This document shows, in pieces, positions 10,647 through 19,023 of a DNA stretch of 31,254 bases. Both the position numbers and the translations under genes were made by a program. This DNA is from Phlyctochytrium arcticum (lineage: Eukaryota > Chytridiomycota > Chytridiomycetes > Chytridiales > Chytridiaceae), in NCBI GenBank assembly GCA_025602905.1, contig JAHLKI010000076.1, positions 1 to 31,254 of the forward strand, written 5' to 3'. The notes under the pieces were generated by a model. The model was not told the origin of the DNA, did not search any database, and saw only the letters and a program-made list of their open reading frames with translations. Numbering within the stretch: the stretch's first letter is position 1; each line of letters starts with the position of its first letter.

Positions 10647-13568
10647 TTAACGGCCAGCACGCTGCCCAGTCTGGTCTCGTCGCTCACGGTTACCGCCTGC
10701 ATCACCACCACCATAACCTCCTCGACCACCACCACCGCGACCACCGCCACCACGGCCGCCTCGGCCACCTCGGTATCCGCCCCGGTCACCGCCACGGTCA
10801 CCATGGCCTCCACGTTGACCGCCACGGAAATCACGTTGTTGCTGTTGCTGCTGGAGTCCCAACTGCATCGATCGGGACTCGAGGAGTTTCTCGTTGCTGT
10901 CGACAAAACTGGAGACCTTGTCGGCATAGAGTCCGGCCAAAAATTCGAGTCGCGATGTCTCAACGCCGGGTCCAGCCGTGCGGTGCAGGACAACCGTGTT
11001 GGTGGGCTGGTCAATGCTGGCCAACAGCTCTTCGTTGATAATCATGCGAGAGACTGTGGCGCGGACATCATTGATGGTGAGTTCAAACATGCCAGCGAGC
11101 TGGTCAATGCCGAGGGAATCGTAGTAGGGGGAATAGGTGAAAAAGTATGTGCGGAGGCCTTCTTCCTGGATTTTTCGGGACAACATGTTCTTGATCTTTT
11201 CAGTATTTGGCATCAGATCCCAAATCTTGATGGCGTGAATCAAGTCTCGACACCGCTGCCATTCTCCGGCAGCCAAAGCCTTGGCAGCTCCCATAATGTG
11301 GTCACGGGTGTTTTCAGGGGGTCCTGAATATGTCAATCATGAGTTTGTGATTCTAATTGAGCGAGAGAAGGTAAAGAGATGACATACCGATAAAGACTTG
11401 ACGCTCGTTGTAATCCAACATACGACGGAATGGCTTGCTGATAACCTTGCGGCGAGGCTCGTGCGCGTTGGCTGCCATGTTCGGAATTTCGAGGAGCATG
11501 GAGCATGTGAGGTAGACGCACTCGAGGAGTTCGAGGTTGATGTGCATGTGGAAAGGGAGCTGACGCAACTTCTCCAGCTTTTCTTGCTCGGGGGTTTTGT
11601 CGGAAAATCGCTGCATCTGGACACCTTGAGCCAACAGTTCCTTGACTTTGCCAGATGAAGAAATTTCCTGCAAGCAGTTGGCGGTTTCCCGGACCATGCC
11701 AGCACGGAATGCGCACAGGCCAATCTGAGCCATGGTTCGGTTGAAGAGGATTTGGGTGGAGACTTCGGTCTGAGCAATGTGATCCTGCAAGTGAGACATG
11801 AGCATCAGATCGCGAGCACGTTGGAAGTTGTCGTGGAGTGCGAGATGGTACACGTGGCAAAGAAGCGATCGGGTTCGGACACGGTCGATGGATGTCTTGT
11901 ACAGGCTGATGCAGAGATTCTGGACAAGGTCTGAGGGTTCTTCAAGCTTCTCGTTCAAAGTTGGGTGCAATGTTCGAACTTCCTTCTCGACAGCCTGAAT
12001 GACAGAGTCGGGTTTGTAGTAGAGATGCTCAACTCGGCGCATCTTGGTGCTGTCGACGGCCAAAGTGTAGTTGATACGCTCAAAGTACTTTTGCGCACGA
12101 ACAATTAGGGCGTACAGAATTGTTTCGTCACGGAGACGGCTGACATAGTCCAGTGTGTGAGGGTCAATGTGTTGAAGGGATCGGGTAAATTCATCGTCGA
12201 TGCGCTCAATCAGAGAGCTCAAACTTGCGCGAATGATAATGTTCTCGCCATTCTTGAACTTTTCCTCGGCAGCTTCGGCTTCATCCTCCTCCTCTGCCAT
12301 TTCCTCAATGCAGATGCTTACATTCTCCTCGAGAAGGGCAAACAACTGGTTCATTTCCGCGGCAGCGGACTTCCAGACATCCGTGGCCAAATATCCGGCG
12401 GTAGATGATGAAGAGTCAAATCGGGATGGGATGAGAGCAAGCAAAACACGAACGCGGGCAGAGGGGGTAAGGGCGATTTCGAGCAGACGTTCCAGGTTTT
12501 GCATTTGCAATTGACGATCCGTTCCCTGTAAATGAAAATGTCAGCATTTATTCTCGTAGTCATAAATTGGGTATTCGAACCTTCTTTCCACGAGCTTGAA
12601 TGACCTCATGCAACTTCTTGAACAGATCCTCGGGTTTGAGCTCAGCGACCTTTCCGCGCTTGCCAACAACTTGGAAATCGTCTCCGTCCTCCTTTCCTTC
12701 CGCTTTTGAGCCCTTCTTGCGGGGCCTCTCAAAGTCACCTCCGTCCTCCTTTTTCAAAAATCGGTCACGGCCCTCACCCTCGTCGTCAGAACCACTTTCT
12801 GAATCCGAGGCGGCAAGAGCAGCGGCTTTTTTGGCTGCTTCATCCGCAGACTCTTCCTCGTTGACAGGGTTCTAAAGAATTCGAAACAGTCGTCAGCAAT
12901 GGTCTTGTTGGCATCAAAATAAACAATACACGCACCGCCTTGAAGGCCTCAATGTCAGTCTCATGTGACTTGACAAACTTCTTTATACGTTGCTTCATGG
13001 CGTTGAAGGCACGGGAACCGGACGCATTCATCTTCTTTACAACCTCCTTGTTGGCGACAGTCTCCTTCACAGAAGCTTCGAGGTCGTTAAGGAATCGGAT
13101 ATAGAACCGTGGAACACCTTCACGTTGGATAACTGCATTGGCCTTGACATATGCCTTGTTCAGCTTTTCAAATTCTGTTTTTACAATGTGAATAAGTAAA
13201 ACCAATGTGGTGCAAGCCTCCCCAAAGGCGTCCATACCATTTTGTATAGCGACCCAGTCGTTGATCTTTGTGGCATTCTTGAGAGACTTTACGGTATTTC
13301 GCATCTCGTCAAAACGCTTGTCTCTTGCACTTTTGACGATTCGCTTTGTGTCCTCATCACTGCTCTCATCTGAGGATTCAGCTCCGCGGACGAAACGGCT
13401 GGGACCCTTCTTGCGCCCGGCCTCGGAATCTGAACCGGAAGAGGACTCGGAATCGCTGCCAGAGCCAGAGGCCGAGGTCTTGGAGGCATTCTCGTCGTCG
13501 CTGGAGGAATAGTCGGATTCGCTGTTGGAGTCAGAGCCTGAGCCTCCACCACGGAAAAAGCGAGACAT
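10647..13568 (-). CDS. NIP1: eukaryotic translation initiation factor 3 subunit C (eIF3c/Nip1)
   Basis: eIF3c is a core subunit of the eIF3 complex, which binds the 40S ribosome and helps assemble the preinitiation complex. The start is ATG 13568, giving MSRFF as in the family, followed by a Ser/Asp/Glu-rich acidic tail. Five exons join in frame: 13568-13238, 13174-12936, 12871-12581, 12525-11388 and 11323-10647. The introns are 63, 64, 55 and 64 nt; the first restores the family motif IQNEFEKLNK, and the third (GTTCGA donor) restores RGKKGTDRQ. The product is 891 residues, close to human (913). The PCI domain lies in the C-terminal third (about residues 650-830). A Gln run and an RGG-rich tail end the protein, the latter common in fungal homologues. 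No frame breaks are seen in 2.7 kb of coding sequence. Confidence 0.95.
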
Positions 13569-13889
13569 GTTTGGATGCGGTGATCAACAGATCTTGAAGT
13601 TTTGAAAAAGGCTGCTGGTCCAAAAAGCGGCGACGGAACAGGCGACGCCGGTGGTCTTCTTTGTTTGCCGACGCAGAGATCTCGTCTTGTAATGTTGAGC
13701 GGATTACGACCTCCTTTTTACAAAACCGGCCGTTGCTCGATAAACAGAAACTGAGAAACAGGGCCCCATCGCTTGCCATGGCAACCGCAAGTCACGTGTT
13801 TTGGGCAGTCCGTGGTCCCAAATTTGAGACTAGTGACTAGTCACTATTGACATGAGAAGCAACAATTTTCACCACAAGATCAATTAACC
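13569..13889. promoter_or_regulatory. shared divergent promoter region
   Basis: This 321-base gap separates the divergent starts of eIF3c and the small membrane-protein gene, so it must carry both promoters. It contains CACGTG at 13793-13798, a 12-bp palindrome TTGCCATGGCAA at 13773-13784 and a 16-bp palindrome at 13831-13846. No TATA box is clear on either side. CACGTG is a common bHLH site in fungi; its use here is inferred. Confidence 0.5.
13831..13846. promoter_or_regulatory. 16-bp perfect palindrome
   Basis: TAGTGACTAGTCACTA reads the same on both strands. It lies 43 bases before the ATG of the small plus-strand gene. A dimeric transcription factor site is possible; this is inference. 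Confidence 0.45.
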
Positions 13890-14249
13890 ATGAGCGCCCA
13901 AATCTCTCGTTTGAACAGCTTTTTGGTCACTAACAGGGGCCTGGCACTCGCCTCCCTCGGTGCTGTTACCGTCGCACTGTATATGGTATGTATGTTCCAG
14001 TCATGTCTGGAGACTTGTCCTTCTCACGCTTTGACCTTGCATATCAGAATAGCAGGTGGGAATGACTCCAGAAACAAGTTGACCATCAAAAGCTAGCGCT
14101 TCAACAAGAGAAGGAGCTCTGGGCAACGGACGTTGCCCGGCTTGGGAGGGAAATCAGGGAGCAGGTCGCAGAATCCCTGCTCACGTTCGGCTTGCCTGCC
14201 GACCTCCGGGCCGACCTCGAAAAGTTGCAGAAAGAGCGACAGCTGTAAT
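13890..14249 (+). CDS. small single-pass membrane protein, 90 residues
   Basis: Two exons, 13890-13985 and 14073-14249, are joined by an 87-base GTATGT...CCAG intron. Using the earlier TATCAG acceptor instead runs into a TGA. The product has a short N-terminus (MSAQISRLNSFLVTNRG), one hydrophobic segment at about residues 18-32 (LALASLGAVTVALYM) and then a charged, probably helical tail with QQEKELWATDVARLGREIRE. The layout resembles small mitochondrial inner-membrane assembly factors, but I cannot name the family. It is divergent from eIF3c and convergent with the truncated gene at 14368-14915. Confidence 0.6.
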
Positions 14250-14367
14250 TTTTCATTGCAGTAAGGGTGAGACTGCGCGCACATCAACCAAATTTCAAAG
14301 GATTGTTAGTTTTACATCCCCAAACCAACGATCGTCAACAGTCGGGCATGGACTTCCCTAACCCAAC

Positions 14368-14915
14368 TTATTTTATACCGTGAAGCCGGGTTGCCTCCAC
14401 CAGATCACGATATCTTCCAAACTCCAGCTCTTCCCCAATTTCCTCATTATGATCGTTGATGCTGGGTTGTCCGGGTTGCGGAGTAGGTATAAAGTCAATC
14501 AGTCCGCGGGCATCAAAGCGGTCGATCAATGTATCGGCGTCGCCTTGCTACTTGATCCTGCAGGCAGGTCAGCAAATGCGACGTACCGTAACATCTTTGT
14601 ACCGCTTACAAGTTCTGCTGCTTCTCGTTCTGATAGTATTGTTGCGCATCCGGATATGTTTTGCCTGCTTTTGTGATCAGATTGGGGAAGGATGTGAAAG
14701 ACGGAAACGAAAATTACAAGTTGTTCCAGTAATTCGAAGTAGCTGTGCTAGATCTGCAAGTTTCGTGTTACGCGATTGAGCTCGTCGTTCTGCTCTCACT
14801 TTATGATCTACCATCGCATCGTTCAACTTTCGCTCTTGTTGCCGCTGCGTATTCACGTCTCAGACTATGCTCGTGTTGCGTACTTTTCTGGACTTCTTAC
14901 CGCTGCATGCCACAT
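14368..14915 (-). pseudogene. truncated SWAP/CLASRP-type splicing regulator with a nonsense codon
   Basis: The N-terminus matches the suppressor-of-white-apricot N-terminal domain of CLASRP proteins. MWHAA (exon 14915-14901) joins RQQERKLNDAMVDHKVRAER (exon 14844-14718), then TCKTYPDAQQYY (exon 14664-14610), then QGDADTLIDRFDARGLIDFI and the EFGRYRDLVEA block (exon 14557-14368). The introns are 56, 53 and 52 nt with GT-AG ends. At the exon 3-4 junction the reading is N-L-I-K-TAG-Q-G-D, where relatives have a Trp just before QGD; the TAG is at 14550-14548. The frame ends at TAA 14368, after about 125 codons, far short of the usual length. Both defects suggest a pseudogene, although the splice sites are well kept. 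Confidence 0.72.
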
Positions 14916-15285
14916 TCTCTTCCTGGTCTTTAGAGCCCGTGAGCAAGAAGGGTCGCGGGTCTTGCGACCAATGGCGAGAACGCCTGGAAAAGTTTCTAAA
15001 TCTGAGAATGTAGCCCTGGGGTGCTCAGAACCTCATTGGGAAAGTTGTATGAAATTTCCGAAATCGCTCAACACTACTATATACATTTGAACACAATTGC
15101 ATCGTCCAATGAACTCAATATTACATGATAAAACTGCATTCAATGGCGTACGAAACTGGGTTCGTCGCCGGTCTCTTCTTCCGTGGGTAACTTTCGCCAC
15201 TTCCGGCGTCATCCAAGTTGGTCGTCTGTACGCCAGCAAAGGGTTTGCTGCTACCGGTAAACGCGTGCCATCCGTGATAAGTTTC
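14916..15285. other. unresolved; weak minus-strand coding trace
   Basis: On the minus strand, about 15285-15121 reads as a plausible protein C-terminus (YHGWHAFTGSSKPFAGVQTT, later ESYPRKKRPATNPVSYA) ending at 15121. It runs straight out of the left arm of the inverted repeat, so its start is rearranged. I do not recognise it. Nothing else is seen. Confidence 0.25.
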
Positions 15286-15613
15286 AAATTCGCGAAGAGA
15301 AGTATTGATGCCCTGGTCGAAGAAGGCGTTGATCGCCCCGTCATTCCAGTCCTCCAAGCAGTTGGTACGTATGGCCTCAAATCAGCAGCTTCCCTGCTTC
15401 TACCAGCACGTATAGGCCGTCGCCATACAGAAGCGCAAAGTACAGGCAGACTTTATTCCCTATTTTCATTTTGCCGATGAGGGGTGTCAGCTATTTGATG
15501 CAGGATGAGCTTGCTGATTTGAGGCCATACGTACCAACTACTTGGAGGACTGGAATGACGGGGCGATCAACGCCTTCTTCGACCAGGGCATCAATACTTA
15601 TCTTCGCGAATTT
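15286..15613. repeat. 102-bp near-perfect inverted repeat
   Basis: The left arm 15286-15387 and the reverse complement of the right arm 15512-15613 differ at two positions (15299 and 15359 in the left arm). The spacer is 124 bases. The right arm belongs to the 3' end of the minus-strand nuclease-like gene and encodes SIDALVEEGVDRPVIPVLQ; the left arm is an inverted copy of that end. Confidence 0.93.
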
Positions 15614-16141
15614 TCCCAATCGGAGAAAATCCAAATTCAAGAGGAAAGGGTCATCCCGGTACTTTTGGGTTTTCACTTCACCGAATCCCACCTCCAGGTG
15701 CTCGGGAGAGGCTTTGATTGTGAAGAGTTTCATATCGGGCTGCCGGGCCCGCCCACTCTCTAAAAGTTCTGCCTTCGCTTTCTTCGCGGTCGTGGAGGCG
15801 GTATTCGGCCACGCCAGGCCCACTCTGGGGATGTTGGACAGGAAATGGCCGAGGTACTGATGTACGAAAATGCATATTAGATTTCCTTCCGACTCGCTGT
15901 GCATGTGCACAGGTATGACCGGAAGAGCCTTCACTAAATTTCGCACTAAATCGATGTTTTCTCTTTCCGTGGGTTCTTCCAGCATCCTTCGGATGAGTTT
16001 GTCATCAAGCGTCGTCGTCATGCCACCTTCTCGGCTTGCGTCCTTGCAGACGCGACGCAGGAATAGCTCGGCGCTATCGTCCATCTCTTTAACTTCAAAC
16101 TTTATCTCGTCGAGGATCTGTGCGCGTAAGTTGGGCATCAT
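15491..16141 (-). pseudogene. GEVK-motif nuclease-fold-like protein, N-terminus lost
   Basis: The frame is open from ATG 16141 to a stop at 15491 (about 216 codons). It contains LDDKLIRRMLEEPTERENID and, in the C-terminal half, HLEVGFGEVKTQKYRDD followed by LDFLRLGKFAKISIDALVEE and VIPVLQVVGTYGLKS. A GEVK core with a downstream Leu-rich helix and a strand-like V-G-x-Y segment resembles a lineage-specific fungal protein group with a PD-(D/E)XK-like core; this assignment is from memory and structural guesswork. Upstream the frame ends where a plus-strand reverse-transcriptase fragment begins (16142), so the 5' part was probably cut off by that insertion. Its 3' end is duplicated inverted. Confidence 0.5.
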
Positions 16142-16459
16142 TTGATTTTGGAGCGCGCCGAGCAAGCGGGTGCCGGTGTTTGGGCATTGTCCCTAATCTC
16201 CAGTCTGATGTGTCGTCGGCCGTCCTCGAGATTTGTCGTGAATGGTACCTTGACCGACCCACTCGAGCGGGAGTGTGGTCTATTCCAGGGTTCCATCTTG
16301 TCGCCAATGCTCTTTAATGTCTTCATCGACTCATTGATAACGGGGATCAATGATTTCACGGACTGGGGAGTTCGCAACTGTAACGCCAGCAACTCGTGGA
16401 CGTTGCCCTCCATGGTTAGGCCCTGGACCCGCCCTTGTCGTAGCGCTGCTTCCTGTTAG
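16142..16459 (+). mobile_element. LINE-type (non-LTR) reverse transcriptase fragment
   Basis: One open frame contains SSRFVVNGTLTDPLEREC, then GLFQGSILSPMLFNVFIDSL. This is the conserved non-LTR reverse-transcriptase segment just before the catalytic YADD/FADD box. The frame goes on to NDFTDWGVRNCNASN but has no FADD, so it is a short internal piece. It lies head-on to the minus-strand nuclease-like gene and ends it abruptly. No poly(A) tail or target-site duplication was found. Confidence 0.75.
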
Positions 16460-16496
16460 TTGGTGAGCTGGCCGGACACATTAACGGATTTGAATT

Positions 16497-16793
16497 CTAG
16501 TGGAACAACCGCTGGTCTCGGCAGAGGACTATTTTCAATCGGCAGGAATATCGGCTGGCATCAGCATCATCGTCAAAATCGTCCTGATTGACACCATTCT
16601 CACTCTGATCGTCCCCTGCTTCTACGTCAAAGAGGTTGGTGCGAGAGGTTTTTACCGTGGACGACTTTGAAACCCGGCTGTACAATGCGCTGATTGCGCT
16701 GGTTGCGTGGTGGTGTTCGATCCTGTGTCGATGCTGGGCGTTTGGCAGGTACTGACGGTTGGCGTACCACCCTTTGTTACGATGATTGATCCT
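16497..16793 (-). CDS. hypothetical exon-like frame, acidic C-terminus
   Basis: A minus-strand frame begins right after a plausible acceptor (CGTCAG, 16799-16794) and ends at 16497. It reads INHRNKGWYANRQYLP near the start and later NLFDVEAGDDQSENG and DDFDDDADASRYS. It may be an upstream exon of the nuclease-like gene, now separated from it by the reverse-transcriptase fragment. Two possible upstream donors exist, one of which (GTGAAA near 16888) keeps the frame. I do not recognise the product. Confidence 0.25.
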   Translation of the reverse strand, partial: RINHRNKGWYANRQYLPNAQHRHRIEHHHATSAISALYSRVSKSSTVKTSRTNLFDVEAGDDQSENGVNQDDFDDDADASRYSCRLKIVLCRDQRLFH

Positions 16794-18060
16794 CTGACGG
16801 ACGGTCAGCAATTTATCATAGGATGTACTTGGATGTTGAAGTACGTACCTCTTGGCCGCTTCTCACCGACAATGCTTGATAATTTCACATAAGCAGAATG
16901 AACGATACCGAGTGAGGCGGTAACCCTGTGCATAATGCCCCCCTCTCTAATCGCCTGAAATGGAAGTGCAATTGCAGAAAGGTTAGATTTTTGAAAGAGG
17001 TCCGACCTCATTCAATCTCCGGGAAACCCGACTAACCTCGTCAATTTGGTTCCGTATAGATTTCGTGGAGTTTTTGATCTGTATAGTGGCGAAACACTGA
17101 TTTCAGTTAGCAAAAACTGGATATAAACATTAACGGAGAAAAACTTTTTGCTGATGTTGCGCAAGCTGTATCACCAGGATGCAACCCGTATACAGACAAA
17201 CTTGCTCGAGAGAAGGATGCCACCCCCCTCCACAGGATGCAACCCGTGGAAAGTTCTCTCTCGGCCGTATTCCTGATCAAGAGAAGGATGCAACCCCCCT
17301 CCAAAGGATGCAACCCTTGGAGAGTTCCTCTTGGGAATCATCAACCCATAAATCATCGGCGGTGTAACCTTTAGCTTACCATTTGCTCAGTGTCGTTCTT
17401 TTCATAGCCGTGGTCCATTAGTTTCAGTTTGATACGATGGATCCAACACGCGTGAAGCTTTTCGGAATCGCCATCATCCCAAAGCAATAAGGAATCCTTG
17501 TGAGTGCGGAAGAAAGTGGCCAGGAAAAGACCGGACTCGACGTGATTCTTGAGGAGAGGACACCATGGCGGCTCGCTTCGTTTTTTCGCTACTGGACTAC
17601 CTGTGGACTACTGGACGCGCTCCACTTCAAATTGCATCGGAAGACGTCTTTAAAGTGTTGTCCCGTGACGCCCACTTCCTGCTGATGGGAGGAGTGGAAT
17701 CTTTCTCCTCGTCGCTACTGGCCGGGTAAGGGATGCTGCTGATCTTGACGGGCGCCAACTGCATCCTGTCATCTCTTGAGTTCCAGCTTGAGTCGTATCA
17801 GATTGTCTCGTCGTCGTTATTGCGAGCATATCCGAGCTGTTGCTGGCTGTTTGTAGGTGTATCGTGCATCCCATCGCGGATCGCCGTCTCACCCCTCGAG
17901 AGTCGAGAGAGGCGTCGGAGTTCATTGCGGCACAGTCATGGTCGTGGATCCTTGAATTGAATCAATTGACGAGACTTGAGCAGTTCTAAATTGATAGAAC
18001 TCCACAGTTTCACCACAATCTATTATCCAAGAAACCCTGCAAGAAACCCATCCCCCAAAA
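16794..18060. other. no intact gene; coding traces and a tandem repeat
   Basis: Minus-strand traces that look like degraded protein lie at about 17650-17925, for example IPYPASSDEEKDSTPPISRK in one frame with an out-of-frame DNLIRLKLELKR. They could be the decayed N-terminal part of the nuclease-like gene. A 71-bp tandem repeat lies at 17177-17316. The last 60 bases before 18061 are the leader of the small Cys-rich gene. Confidence 0.3.
17177..17316 (+). repeat. 71-bp tandem repeat with GGATGCAACCC boxes
   Basis: GGATGCMACCC occurs at 17177, 17215, 17235, 17286 and 17306. The pair 17215/17235 recurs exactly 71 bases later as 17286/17306, with the same CCCCTCCA spacer and a similar GTGGAAAGTTCTCTCT-type flank. 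The box at 17177 is the edge of an earlier, diverged unit. Confidence 0.8.
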
Positions 18061-18251
18061 ATGTGCAAAAGAGTTCAGTGCGAAAAGTGCAAGAAGGCCA
18101 CCTGGGCAGGTAAGCGCTCCCTCCTTTTCCTCATATCGCACAACCAATAACTCACCGAGAACCGTTACAGGATTGCGGCCAGCACATTCCTCAGGCCCTT
18201 GCCGGCTTGAAGGACGAGGAAATCTGCAAGTGTCCGCGCGACGGCAAATAA
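18061..18251 (+). CDS. small Cys-rich MCK-family protein, possible one-base insertion
   Basis: The family is a short cysteine protein with the pattern M-C-K-x3-C-x2-C-x-K-x-TW-x-GCG-x-H, of unknown function. Exon 1 (18061-18109) encodes MCKRVQCEKCKKATWAG. Exon 2 carries CGQHIPQALAGLKDEEICK and CPRDGK with TAA 18249-18251. With the best intron (18110-18170, GTAAGC...TTACAG) the join reads GGA-TTG-CGG, one T too many to give G-C-G. An alternative acceptor at 18159 keeps the frame but adds five residues (EPLQD) inside the signature in place of one Gly. Either the T is an error or a mutation, or the less typical acceptor is used. Confidence 0.7.
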
Positions 18252-19023
18252 AAGCTGTAGAAGAAGATAATCTGTTATCCGCATCGTTGCAGCATATAGT
18301 TGATGGTCAAGACTGACGTTGTTGCTTGGGATGTTTGTATTCGCCTATTATTTGGCTTACATTTCCAACACGAATTATATTCAGTTTATTCTCATACGCA
18401 AAACCGTTTATTAGTGATGGCAGCGAGTTCGATTGAAGAAGATTGAGGATTCGTAACCATGAGAGTAGGCCTGTGACTACAATATTGTTGTAGAAATCGC
18501 CTACGTATGAATATCTACCTTTGCACCCGAGACGCCTTTCCCATTAGCTCCTTGGAGGAGTTACGAGGTTGTGAACGAAATGGGTGTACTGTACATCTCT
18601 TCCTGATTGGAGCGACTGGCCGAGTCTTTATCATCAGGAGCGAGTGCCAAGCCGATGTTGGGTGGCCATCTTCAACCCGGGCAATAAATTACCCTTCCAC
18701 TTTCGCAGCTCTTAATCGGGTTTGCACATCCCTATTATTTGATTTGTCGCACATCTGCGGTGTATTTAGTTATAGAGCCGGAACGGATGAATCAAAGGAA
18801 AGCTGACAGTCCGCAATCTTGATGGAGTGAGGGAGTGAGCCATATTTTGGGTTAAGAACGTGCTGAAAGATGAAAGCAACGTAAGTTTTCCATTGGATAA
18901 TCATTCCGCACACATTCGATAGCAAACATAGAGCTCGAGTAAGGAAAAAGTAGTCGTTGATTGAACAGGCACAATTAAATAACAAAACTGTAATACTAGA
19001 TAGCAGTGAAACAAACAACAAGA
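18252..19023. other. no supported gene
   Basis: This lies between the convergent ends of the small Cys-rich gene and the chitin synthase gene, so it holds their 3' flanks. A 99-codon plus-strand frame at 18507-18806 has no recognisable features. No repeats or RNA genes are seen. Confidence 0.5.

Noticed and set aside
10403..11038. A plus-strand frame rich in His and Arg, and further plus-strand frames through 11327.
   Set aside because: They are antisense to the RGG tail and PCI region of eIF3c, whose splice structure and family match are clear.
16138..16413. A minus-strand frame across the reverse-transcriptase fragment.
   Set aside because: The plus strand carries the recognisable reverse-transcriptase motif; the minus frame is its antisense.
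18507..18806. A 99-codon plus-strand frame between convergent genes.
   Set aside because: No motif, no promoter signal and position in 3' flanks make chance the best explanation.
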